Origin: Ostrinia nubilalis
Lineage: Eukaryota; Arthropoda; Insecta; Lepidoptera; Crambidae
Length of the DNA: 64,000 nt
Direction of reading: 5' to 3'
NCBI RefSeq assembly: GCF_963855985.1
Contig: NC_087114.1
Span: 3,125,001 to 3,189,000 of the forward strand
Shown here: positions 11,400-21,620 of the stretch, one piece after another
How the letters are laid out: each line of letters opens with the position of its first letter
Numbering within the stretch: position 1 is the stretch's first letter
Made by a program: the position numbers and the translations under genes
Notes under the pieces: model-generated
Told to the model about the DNA's origin: nothing
Seen by the model: the letters and a program-made list of their open reading frames with translations, nothing else
Database searches by the model: none

Positions 11400-12155
11400 C
11401 ATTAATGTCCAATTACAGTTTTACTTTCCCCTGGGACAAACTTGACCTTCACTGCTTGTGTTTTTATAGCGGTCAACTTAGATTAATAAAACCTAGATAG
11501 ATAGTCAGTGCACGAAAAGTGAGGCAGTTTTTAGGGAGCCGGCACGGCTCACCCGTAAACGTCACATGAACTGTCAAAGTGAAAAATTGGTAAACACGTC
11601 CGACGAATTTTAATTAATTAAAACGGTTTGTGCTGTGAAAGGGTGTCTTAAATACATCAGAAAAACAAAAGAAAGTGACCAGTGTTACATTTCATAAGTA
11701 AGTACTACAATTCGACGCGTATTTTGCTTGAATTTGGCTTTCAAAAATTAAATACGGGAATGATACCAGTAACAAGAAAATTTATTTCCCAATTGTTCGC
11801 CGTACAAATACACTTCCTTTTTTATGAAATTGAGACTTTTAAGTCGATTTATCTTATTGTTATTAGGTAGGTACTTTGAATTCAATAAATAAGTAAGTAC
11901 ATGATGCGTTTTGTTTTTGTTAATTATAAAATAATTAAAAACGTATTAAAAATTTCCCTACTTTCGGGAAAATCGCCTTCACTGTCTACACTCCCCAACA
12001 AAATTGACACTAATGACATAAGATTTTTGCCTCACATTTGACGAAGCGTTTGTATGAAGACTATCCATCTAGGTTTTATTAATCTAAGGCGGTCAAGCTG
12101 TAGATCCTGGCTACACAGGAGTTGCAGTGGTGGGAATAGTCCCGTAATTTTGACG
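11400..12155 (-). repeat. Repeat R copy, split by a transposon
   Basis: 11400-11476 and 12097-12155 together match, on the minus strand, the uninterrupted copies at 25428-25585 and 49050-49170 (blocks CTGCAACTCCTGTG, ACCAGGATC, TTGACCGCC, AACTGTCATTGGACC). The 612-bp element at 11477-12088 sits in the GCGGTCAA block. Repeat R itself is an unidentified interspersed repeat. Confidence 0.75.
11477..12088. mobile_element. 612-bp non-autonomous DNA transposon, copy 1
   Basis: 30-bp terminal inverted repeats begin CTTAGATTAATAAAACCTAG, one mismatch between ends. A perfect 8-bp duplication GCGGTCAA lies at 11469-11476 and 12089-12096. Copies of repeat R at 25428 and 49050 show the site without insertion. 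It is about 98% identical to 27712-28322. The 8-bp duplication suggests hAT (P-type elements also make 8 bp). A 62-codon ORF (11682-11870) is shared by both copies with one amino-acid difference, but with so few substitutions this does not show coding. Recently mobile. Confidence 0.92.
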
Positions 12156-13504
12156 ATTTCTCACTCTCCTTCCTCAAGTCTGTAATATTAACTAATTTTG
12201 ATAAAAAAACCGTGGCAGGAAAGGCTAATTTCCCGTATAAACTGCATAGTTAATAGAAAGCAGGGGCTCTATTCTCGAACAAAACACTCAATCATATTAA
12301 CCAACCTTTGTGAACCTTAATGCATGCACAACCAATATTTCCTTATTAACCAGATCAAAGGCCAGCCAACATTGTTGCAAAAACAGATGACGGGGCGAAA
12401 ATTTAAAATAATATAGGGTGAAACATGAAATTATATTTCGGTGTGCTCAGAGGGGTGGCGAGAGAGACCGGGGCAATTATAGGGAGCGAGACAGGCGCAA
12501 AATAACAGGGGTATTGGTACTTAAACTTGTACGGGATAGCTCTTTTGTGTACATCGATGACTTTAAATCGTATAAGACACTTTTTGGTCTTTTGATCTTA
12601 GCTATTGCGAATTTGGTTTATTTTTAGTGACATGACTGTATGATGTAGAGGGCATTACTATGGTGTCAGACTGATTAAGGCGTCTGCTGTGACACGAAAT
12701 CGTGTTTTTAACGGTGGACGATGTTGATTTAATATTTGTGTGTCCTATCAGGAACCGACCCTGTACCCTCTAACATACCATAGCGGCTGCCTAACAAACA
12801 ACAATCAGGTTTTACCCTACTGCGCCAGAAGGAGGGTTACTTCATCTAGTTACTACCAGCTTCTTGATGTCGTCGATCCGTCTTAGGTTCTAGTTTTCCC
12901 ATAAAAAATAATAACTACCCAGTTGGTTTTCAAGAGCGCGTAATAAAATCTGAAAGTAAACAAAATAAAAATGCTAAAATAAGTCTGGTAGTGGAAACCA
13001 AATCGTTTCCAACTCAAGTATTGATTCAAGAAAGTAAATAAAGTGACTCAAGTTTAGAAAAATGATATTAATTTTGTTTTATGTACAATCGTTTTACTTA
13101 TTTATTCTGGTATTCAAATAGCTTTAAGTCCGCTCAATCTGTCTATCTCACACCAGCCCACATTCCTGTGTGAGTGAAAGAGACTGATGGTTTTATATCT
13201 CACACTGATCGATCTCAATTTATAATAGTCTCAGTAAACGGATCTCCGCCTGAGTTTTATCGAAGAAAAAAACTTATGAATAAAATAGGCAGCCACTTAT
13301 TGATTCAACTTCGATGGAGAAACATCGTGTGGGATGTTACTTATTCTAATTCTAAAGGAAAAGTGTTTGGATTTTTTCTCGAGAAATGTTTTCGTAGAAT
13401 TTCAATGTCATAGATCGACGAATTAATTATCTGTTTTTAATTTGTGTTTTTGTTGGAGATATCTCGGACTATCATCGTGAAGTCACCACAAGACTTGATG
13501 ACGT
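12156..13504. other. Stretch with one short LINE-tail remnant
   Basis: A CTGCGCCAGAAGGAGGGTTA block near 12820-12842 is shared with 27097-27118 (reverse) and 49495-49516, and probably belongs to a non-LTR 3' tail. Otherwise I see nothing recognisable. Confidence 0.45.
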
Positions 13505-14070
13505 CATAAAGACCGGGTCCATATTCGGTTGCATAAAAATATTGTCATAATTTAAGAGTGCATAAAGTTTTTTGACATACTCATCATTTCGCATAACGTT
13601 TATACAGTATAAATCATGGTTCTATATTGGCTCACATAAAATTCTAAATCCTATTCTTTGTCTTACTACCGATTTGTGTTCATAATAATCTCTCTTCATA
13701 ATTTTATTTTTCATACTTTTTTTATTCATACATTTTTATTACTACCATCGGAGCTCATAACAGTTAGTAATCATATTTTTTTTATCAATACTGTTACTAC
13801 CAAGAACCATTTAAAATACATAATTTTTATTTTCAGATCTTTTTTCTTCATAACATTCATTGATCATATTGTTTTAATTAATAATGTTGTTACTAAGAAC
13901 ATTCTTCAACTCATAATGTTGTTCAGAATAATTTACTTTATAACCGACATACTGGTATCTTTAAAAAAATCATATATAATTTAATAGAGTAGATAAGCAT
14001 GCAGAGCATGCAGCATGAAAGCAAGCATGCAGCATGCATTGGTATCTCCTCGTCTCCGGCGCTGCGGGAT

Positions 14071-14234
14071 GTGCAGCCCTTCCGCCCTTGCGTAACGAGG
14101 CTCAGGCACCCACGCTTGCTTCCGCAGCTTCGGCTTTTTGGATCGCCATCGGCGCCTTCGGCGCCTTGGCGACCAGCCTCAGCCGCTCCAGCTCACCCGG
14201 GCGCCTGAGCCTCGTTACAGCGGGCGAGGGCTGC
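14071..14234. repeat. GC-rich hairpin core 1
   Basis: Nested complementary segments: GCAGCCCT (14073) with AGGGCTGC (14227), CGCCC (14083) with GGGCG (14222), GTAAC (14092) with GTTAC (14214), and GAGGCTCAGGC (14097) with GCCTGAGCCTC (14203). The loop holds CTTCCGCAGCTTCGG and GCGACCAGCCTCAGCCGCTC, shared with core 2. Downstream, CCTCCGGCTTTTAAATTACA is also shared. An ORF spanning it is probably a by-product of GC content. Confidence 0.85.
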
Positions 14235-14937
14235 CCTCCCTCCGCGCCTCCGGCTTTTAAATTACACTCTAGGGGTAGGGCAGACAAGACTACGTGGAGT
14301 CGGTTTTGCAGCGATTCGTTTCTGTCACGTTAGTTTTGTGGCACAAAATATTGCCTGTTTTGGACCATTTCAAATTAATTTAATGTTAAAATACGATTTA
14401 ATACGAATATAGACATCATGATTTTCAATAATATGGATAAATACACTTATGAGTAATAAATTTATGAAAACAAATATTAGGATAACTCACATTTATGAAT
14501 ATTACAGTTATTTATTCGAATGATTATGAGTTTCGATCATTAGTATAGAAAAATATATGAAAACAAATATTAGTAAAAACTAAGTGTATGATTAGTGATA
14601 TTATGAATATCAATGATTATGTTTTTAAATATGTAGGTTTTAAATTTTTTATGAAGAATGATCATTATGGTATCAAATTGTATGAGAAATATTTTCGGAC
14701 CTCCAATGATAGGAATTGAAAAGTTATGTAAGAAAATGCGCTACCATAAATCATAAGGCATATTTTTTTTGCCATAACCACTTTTATTATAATAATATTT
14801 TAGTATATATTTTTTCTGTATTCTTGTTTTTTTAATAACGATTTCTAGGCATAACATTTATTGGCATCTAAACCAATGCCATAAATATTACCATTCATAA
14901 TACAAAATACCATAATATTAACAAATATAAATAGACA

Positions 14938-15168
14938 ACCAAGCATGCAAACAAGCATGCAAGCAAGCAGCAAGCATGCAATCAAATAGCAAGCACGCAA
15001 GCATGCAAGCAAGCTGCAAGGAAGCAAGGATGCAAATAAGCAAGCCTGCAAGCAAGCAGCAAGCATGCAAGGAAGCAGCAAGCAAGCAAGCATGCAAGCA
15101 AGCAGCAAGCATGCAATCAAGCAGCAAGCATGCAAGCAAGCAGCAAGCATGCATGCAAGCAAGCATTA
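14938..15168 (+). repeat. Minisatellite of GCAAGCA / GCATGCAAGCA words
   Basis: Irregular runs of AAGCAAGCAGCAAGCATGCA fill about 230 bp directly before hairpin core 2. A short stretch of the same words (13998-14038) precedes core 1. The Leu/Ala/Cys-rich ORFs read across it are artefacts of the repeat. Confidence 0.9.
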
Positions 15169-15197
15169 GGATTGCCTTATCTCCGGCGCTGCGGGAA

Positions 15198-15346
15198 GTG
15201 CGATCCTTCCGCTCTGGCGTAACATATACCCGGCATGCCATGCTCGCTTCCGCAGCTTCGGGTTGCTGGTCGCCTTCGGCGACCAGCCTCAGCCGCTCCA
15301 GCTCGCACGGCTGCCGGATATATGTTACAGCGAGCGAGGACCGCAC
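15198..15346. repeat. GC-rich hairpin core 2
   Basis: Same architecture as core 1 with different paired bases: GTGCGATCCT (15198) with AGGACCGCAC (15337), CGCTC (15210) with GAGCG (15332), GTAAC (15219) with GTTAC (15324), and ATATACCCGGC (15224) with GCCGGATATAT (15313, one mismatch). Loop and flanks are nearly identical to core 1. Confidence 0.85.
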
Positions 15347-15667
15347 TCCCTCCGCGCCTCCGGCTTTTAAATTACACTCTAGTATAGGCCAGACTAGTAC
15401 CACGTGGAAGAGACCACGGCCAGTCGGGATCTACATAATTCCAGACCAGGCAAGTTTAATGTTGTAAAAGAAATGTGGACTGTATAATATGTGCGTAATA
15501 AAAGATAAGAGGGATACGAGATCAAACAATGTATTTTCATGAGCTTAAGTTTTCTAAGAGACAGGTCAAAATTAGGAACAAAAATGACAATGACACAGAG
15601 AATTTAGTTTTTACAAAATAGGCCGAAAGAGTACTCGTATAAAGGTGGAAGGAGGATCGTTCGCAAC

Positions 15668-15975
15668 TAGGGTTGCCAGGTCCAAAATCACAAAAGCGGG
15701 ACTTTGTGTTTCATTTGGCCGGACATTTTAGTCCAAAAGCCGGACATGTGACCGGGGGGGGGGGTGCAATTATTGTCAGCTCATGAGTGAGTACTATCAT
15801 CATCGGTTGCTAACCAACATCCTGATGCATGCGCTTCATATGATTCTGTGGCTCGACTTTGCCTGGCGTGGCAACCAAATAAAAAGCCGGACAGGCCGGA
15901 CAAGGCAATAATTGGCCGGACAAGACCCTAAAAAGCCAAACATGTCCGGCTAAAGCCGGACGCCTGGCAACCCTA
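15668..15975. mobile_element. hAT-type MITE (TAGGGTTGCCAGGTCC ends)
   Basis: Ends are TAGGGTTGCCAGGTCC and GCCTGGCAACCCTA. A perfect 8-bp duplication TTCGCAAC lies at 15660-15667 and 15976-15983. The interior is rich in GCCGGACA words and includes a run of 10 G. It lies inside the foldback-like composite. 308 bp, no ORF. Confidence 0.92.
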
Positions 15976-16303
15976 TTCGCAACATCACAAATACATAATT
16001 AATTACTCTTCAATGTTGGTTGCTTTTATAGACTTTAAATGTTATAAATAATTAAATTATGTTTATCGTATTTTATTCAAAACAAACTTTAGGAATATAA
16101 TAATTATGTTATTTACATTTATGATTTTTTAAATTATGGTATTGAAAATTAGAGAAAGTTATTATTATGCCTAAGAAACCATTATGCATTTAGAAAACTA
16201 TGCCAATCAAAGTTTATACGAAAAAACTTTATGCCAATACTGTTATGCCAAACTAAATTATGATGAAAAATGTTATGCGTCTGAGAGGGCACCCATAAAG
16301 ACC

Positions 16304-17214
16304 ATTTGATGATGTTTATTACAACAGAATATTAAGTTAATGAAATTGTAAAATATCAGTCATTAGTGAAGGCAAAATATGGCCTAACGACATTACGCCT
16401 ACGGTGACCGTCGAATCACCTATTCGTAGACAGTCTAGACTAGACCAGAGATTCTCAACATTTGCGCAGGTAACCCCACTCTATGAAGAAAAAGGCAGGA
16501 TTTTAATAAAACACATTACGAAATACTATTTAGTACGCATGCAGGAAATGACACTGGAAGCGTAACCGATAAAATCGTTTGGTATAAAACGGTTTACAGA
16601 GATTTAAAAAGATATGCTTGCTTGTCTTTTACTATTCATCCAGTTATTACATTTTTTTTATCTTGCCATGAAATGTCAGAAAAAATCCCAGTTCACTTCG
16701 AAATACCACGGCCTCTTCAGTTTACCTACATATTCTTTTTCATCACATTAGATTATAGTAATAAAAATCATGAAAAATTTTACCATGTTAGTCTTCTTAA
16801 GCCCCACTTCAGGTTGTGTCACTGATATTTTGAGGACCAGTTTAATCAGCTCTAGGACGTTTGTTCATTAACAGATGATGTTGCTATGTTACAATGATTA
16901 ATTACTCCACATTTTCAAACTGACGTGTGCTAAAACTATCATCGATCGTTCTTATCGGTCATCTTCATTCTTTTATAGTCTGATGTTTGACAAGTTTTTA
17001 ATCTGAGCTGGTTTTATGATAAAATTCAGATTAAAGTTAGGTTCCATGTTCCATATTATTACACATTGAAATACTCCATTTATTTTAATTATTATTGTGA
17101 AGGTGCTTACGTGGATTAAATGGTTTTAACACATCCAACATTTTTACCTCAATTTTTTTTGGGCATGGACTGTCCTGCTCTTACCTCAATAAATACATAC
17201 CTAATATTTATTTT
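16304..17214. other. Stretch with no recognised feature
   Basis: AT-rich. I see no gene and no repeat with clear ends. Confidence 0.4.
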
Positions 17215-17345
17215 ATTCGTGAATGACTTATAGATACATTTAAAGTATGTGTCCATGCTCGTCACATAAACATTTGTCCCCAGCAGGATTCGTACCCGCA
17301 ACTTTAGCTAGTGAAATAAACCACTTGGCCAGTTAGCCGTCGATT
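17215..17345 (-). mobile_element. tRNA-derived SINE fragment
   Basis: On the minus strand, CTAACTGGCCAAGTGGTTTA is a box-A-like tRNA segment and GGGTACGAATCC a box-B-like segment, about the right distance apart. The downstream part lacks the pairing of a functional tRNA. Confidence 0.6.
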
Positions 17346-17654
17346 TCCTAACGGTCTCATTTTCTATTCTTGTGCGCTATAGCCCTGGTACTAATGAGAT
17401 AAGCGTTAATAATGGATTAGTACTCAAGAAATTACTTCATAATAACGTAGTTAATAAAGCTTAAGGCCTGTTTTCCACCAAGGCCGAGACGAGGCGAGAG
17501 GAGTTCGTCTCTTGTGTTCAAGTTCTCTTCAGATGTTTAGTAACCAATAAAATTTTGGTATTTACACGTTTCGTTACGCTTCCGCTCGGCTTTTTGAAAA
17601 CGGTTGAACAAAGCCGAGAAGGGGTGTAAAATATGGTGCACTGAGCTGGACTAA

Positions 17655-17839
17655 GGCCCAGAATACGCGGTGAAACGCATTTTTCATTCGGTGAAATTTC
17701 AAACCGGTTTCAAACTGATCACGTGATCACGTCATGTGTGGTCTCTCAACGGAATCTATGGCAGAAACTTAGATGCAACTCAAAAGTAACTAGAAGTTGC
17801 AGTTTCGTTGCAATTGCGTTTCACCGTGTGTTCTGGGCC
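17655..17839. mobile_element. PIF/Harbinger-type MITE
   Basis: Ends are GGCCCAGAATACGCGGTGAA and, inverted, GGCCCAGAACACACGGTGAA. TAA duplications lie at 17652-17654 and 17840-17842. 185 bp, non-coding. Confidence 0.9.
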
Positions 17840-17842
17840 TAA

Positions 17843-18525
17843 GCGAACCGGGAAAGAGAAATCTTCGTACATCTCCATTTCGCTCCGCTTTGGTAGATAT
17901 AAATTGTCCATTATTATCCGCCTTAGTGTAAAACGGTAACACTTAACAATGTTGTTTTGGGTTGTTTGTAACGTGTAGACAAACATACCGTCATAATATT
18001 AGTGGTCAATGACCGCTACCCAACCCCTAAGTCGTCAAACACCTAAATGATGTCATGATAATAATATTACTTTACCTGAACAAATTAAGGTCGAAAAGTA
18101 ACAAAAATTAACAATAGTTTCACATTATTATACCTTACCTTACTGTATTAAGTTTATGGTTTAAAGATATTAATTAAGAACCAAATTATCTTTTGAATAC
18201 TTTGTCTATGAAGACTTTAGAGACCTGTCAATGTTTCATGCTCTTGGTAAAATTATTATTTTGCTATTTTAACATTTCTTTCAGGCCCAGTGTTTATCTT
18301 TCAAAGCTATTTGACCCTTAGTTATTTTTATTTCGATATTTTTAGCCTGTTTCTATTTTCATTTTCAAACTATCTCTATACCAAAATTAATGAAAATTGG
18401 TTCAATTAGACAAAATCTTACAAACTACCAGCCACCACTTAGCAAACGAACCTCCTAGAGTTACTAAATCCGTAAGGATAGTCCCAATGTCAAAGTTAAT
18501 TGAATTAAAACCTCCAAGCTAGGAT
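17843..18525. other. Stretch with no recognised feature
   Basis: AT-rich non-coding sequence; nothing recognised. Confidence 0.4.
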
Positions 18526-18866
18526 TAGGGTTGCTAGATCGAATAACCCGATTTTCAAAAGAAAAATACTTTTTTTTGGGACTTTGGTCGGAAAATTAAA
18601 ATTTCTTAGCATTTAGAGTTGCTATTCAAACTAAAACGCGGCGTACAGCGATTCGACTGGTTCATCCAGTGTCATAAGAAGAGCAGTCGCAGTTATAATA
18701 TGGTCGGGAACTTGGAGAAACAATAAAAATATTCATATTTATTGTCACACTAGGCGCTAAGTGCAACGGGAGGCCCTAAAATCAAGTTGTATGTTGGGTG
18801 ATATTGTACTTTATTAGTCAAAAAGTCGGGAGAATCCCTCCAAATCCTGACCATCTAGCAACCCTA
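18526..18866. mobile_element. hAT-type MITE related to 15668-15975
   Basis: Ends are TAGGGTTGCTAGATC and GACCATCTAGCAACCCTA, close to the ends of the MITE at 15668, but the interior is different. The flanking 8-mers (GCTAGGAT, TCGAAGGC) no longer match, which suggests an older insertion. No ORF. Confidence 0.75.
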
Positions 18867-19086
18867 TCGAAGGCTTTTGTACCAGGGCAATTAGTGTAAG
18901 GACTTACAGTTACGATCATTGGAGACGGTAAGCCTAAGCCGCGTTAATGATATTACCTTACTGAGTCAGAGATACTATCAGACGAGAGATAATTGAGAAT
19001 AAACGGTTGAGTTCTTTTGCACTAAGGTCGATTTTAGTTTATCTATTTTTGTTTTAAAATTTTTTTTAGCAATTTGTGCAATACAA

Positions 19087-19250
19087 CCGTTAACCCCTCG
19101 TACTAAGCTAACTAATTATGCTTGTATTACGAGTAGATTCGCCACAATAGACAAAAGTCCAGCGGCGGACTTCGAATCAGTATTCCTAGGATCTCGGAGT
19201 TCCTCTCCCACTCCTACACCTTCACCGTTCGGCTATGTCGCCTCCCTCAC
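19087..19250 (-). mobile_element. tRNA-derived SINE
   Basis: On the minus strand: ATAGCCGAACGGTGAAGG (box-A region), then GATTCGAAGTCC (box-B region), then a tail shared with 38022-38163 (TATTGTGG, CGAGGGGTTAA). The internal pol III boxes are degenerate. Confidence 0.75.
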
Positions 19251-19597
19251 ACACATTATGTGCGTGCCGTTGTGTATATGATTTAGATATTTGATTCTTC
19301 TTCTATTCTTCTTGTCTTTTCGACAACAAACGTACACAGTATCAGCCCAAAACTTTTTTATTTATTTGATTGAGCCACAGGTCTTGAAGGCAAATTTTTG
19401 CAGCAATCGATTTATAAATTCGTACATAAATTGCCCTGTATTTTTATTCTGTGTCAATCTAAATGAACCCAGAAAGCACAATATCCTAGTGACCTAAATG
19501 ATCCATCGATTGACGGCCTAGATATACGTATTAAATATTAAGGCCAAAAGGACAGTGTACAGTCGATAGCACGTTAGACCATACACTTTTATTCTAA

Positions 19598-19793
19598 ACT
19601 AGCTTTTGCCCGCGGCTTCACCCGCGTGAAATTTCGTTTGTCACAGATCGTCATAAATTATAGCCTATTATGTTATTCTGGGTTATAAACAATAATACTG
19701 CAAATTTTCATCATAATCCGATCAGTAGTTTTTGCGTGAAAGAGTAACAAACATCCTGACATCCAAACTTTCGCATTTATAATATTAGTAGGA
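19598..19793 (+). mobile_element. RTE-like retroposon 3' end
   Basis: It runs from CTAGCTTTTGCCCGCGGCTT through ATTATAGCCTA, TTTTCATCATAATCCG and GTGAAAGAGTAACAAACATC to TTTATAATATTAGTAGGAT. The 3' end is complete and the 5' end lacks any coding part. Confidence 0.8.
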
Positions 19794-21614
19794 TTATTTA
19801 TTAGGACAGAAACCCCGTTTGTGGCCACCTATGCCTTTTTGAAATTTGTAGGTAATAGGTATCAAAAAGCCTGTCAAATGTAAAATGAATTTTTAATATT
19901 TAAAACTAAAGTTAAATAAAGGTAAATTATAAAAATGATTTCACAATGCTTTTAGTTAAAATTTAGAATGGCCAAAAACGGTGTAAAAATTACCAAAACC
20001 AGCACTTCTATCCTAAATAAGCTTGATTACTTGTATTCCGTACATAACAAGTCACATTGCTGAGTTTGCTGTGTCATCATACTATGTGTTCTCCGCACGA
20101 AGTTTCAAAGTACAAAATTAAATGTACACGCAGCGCACAAAAACTCCCTCAATACCATTGCCACAGAACACAGACTGCAGGCTAAAAGTGTGTTTTAAAT
20201 TGGTCGCTGCGTGTGTATTGTAGATAATACAGCCAGCAAAGACAGCTGACGGAGTTATCGGTGAATGAAGCCGGCAGTGAGTCAGCGGTCACGTGGGTTG
20301 TGGCGTGGCGCAAAGTATATGTGCGCAGAAATGACATTGTTGAAATGCCTATCAAAGTTATCAAGTTTTTTGGTAGTGCTATTTTTTTTTTTTAATGTAC
20401 TAGAAATCGTTGAGATTATATTATAAAAGACATTAGAAAATTCTGCATTTACTTTAGTAGTTTTTTATAAATGAACCTACGTAAAAGAGAACCAATCCGC
20501 GACTGTTAGGCTGTGTTGATAGAACTGTTGACCTTACTTAAACTGTGACAAACGTCAAAAACCGGTCAAACTCCATACAAAAACACCGGTTATCGTTATA
20601 GTTACGGTTAAAGTTTGATGGTGCAACGTATTAGTGTGTGGGTTTATTCAGTTTTGCGTAACATCGGCCCTTAACCCTTCCATCTAGGTGAATAATAATG
20701 GCGGAAATATTAATTATTACCGTCCATTATTTTTTTTTTTTAGGTTGTTCCTAAGTAATTACAAAATGATTGTCTGTTGAATGAAAAAGAAAGTCGCAGT
20801 TAATCATTAAAATTTGTCATAATGCTGCGTATTGAACCAACTAGATAACTATAATCCATATTTATTAAACTTGTTTAAAATGAATGCTCTCTTCAAGGTC
20901 TAGCTAGGATAACAACCCGAGTCTATCTCACCAACTATTGTACACTTTGTACACATTTATACACCTTGTATTGAATTGAGTTATCTGGTAAAATGGCCAT
21001 TAATTAACGTAGTTAAACGATAAACTAATCTTGCTCTTTAACTTCGTAGAATTTACTCGTGGAAAGATAAAATTGTCTTTTTGCATTGTAAGAAGAGTTG
21101 TATAACTGGGTATTTAATACAAAATGTAATTTTTTAAAATCTAAAATTTGTTCACTACTTAGGTCCAGGGCACTTGTACACGTCACAAGTATAACTTGCT
21201 CTATCAACTGCTTACTTAATGACAGCATGATTCCATGAAAAATGTTGCAGAGTTACTTTTTTATCTATTCTGTCTGCTCTTGGCTTAACAAGAGTTTGAT
21301 GACCTCAATATTTGTGACAATCGAGCGCTTTTGGGCGCGTTCAAGAAACCAGGTTAACGTCTCTCAGAGTTCCAATGACAGTAGGCATTAAACCAATCGC
21401 TTTACGAGCCATCTGAAACATTTTAGTGACTGTTATACAATACTGCAGACAATACGCGTTACGTATCAGTGGCGAACTCTGGTATTTCTTGTGAAACGTA
21501 CTGTCAACGGTACGTTAGACATTCTTGTAGCAAAATGGCACTTATTGCAATGGCTATAAGATGCTACAGTGTTAAGCTTGTACAACAGCAAGTTAGACTA
21601 TACATTGTTCTTGC
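19794..21614. other. Stretch with one short shared segment
   Basis: Around 20540-20615 the sequence GTGACAAACGTCAAAAACCG, AACTCCATACAAAAA, CACCGG resembles 52405-52475, so a small shared repeat is likely. Otherwise I see nothing recognisable. Confidence 0.4.
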
Positions 21615-21620
21615 AAAATT

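Larger units (their letters stand above)
13515..16294. mobile_element. 2.8-kb foldback-like composite element
   Basis: A 9-10-bp direct repeat (C)ATAAAGACC flanks it (13505-13514; 16294-16303), and the ends share GGGT. The left arm (13530-13985) is crowded with CATAA words and the right arm (15990-16285) with TTATG, so the ends are loosely inverted. Inside are two tandem modules, each a CATAA arm, a GCATGC-type stretch, a GC-rich hairpin core and a TTATG arm: module 1 about 13515-14790, module 2 about 14830-16294. No transposase is seen. The duplication length and internally repetitive arms recall Foldback or Mutator-like elements (inference). Confidence 0.6.

Noticed and set aside
14845..15403. 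Leu/Ala/Cys-rich ORFs on the minus strand and overlapping plus-strand ORF
   Set aside because: They are translations of the GCAAGCA minisatellite and the GC-rich core, not proteins.
17465..17654. Second Harbinger-like MITE starting GGCCTGTTTTCCACC
   Set aside because: No matching inverted end found on the right side.
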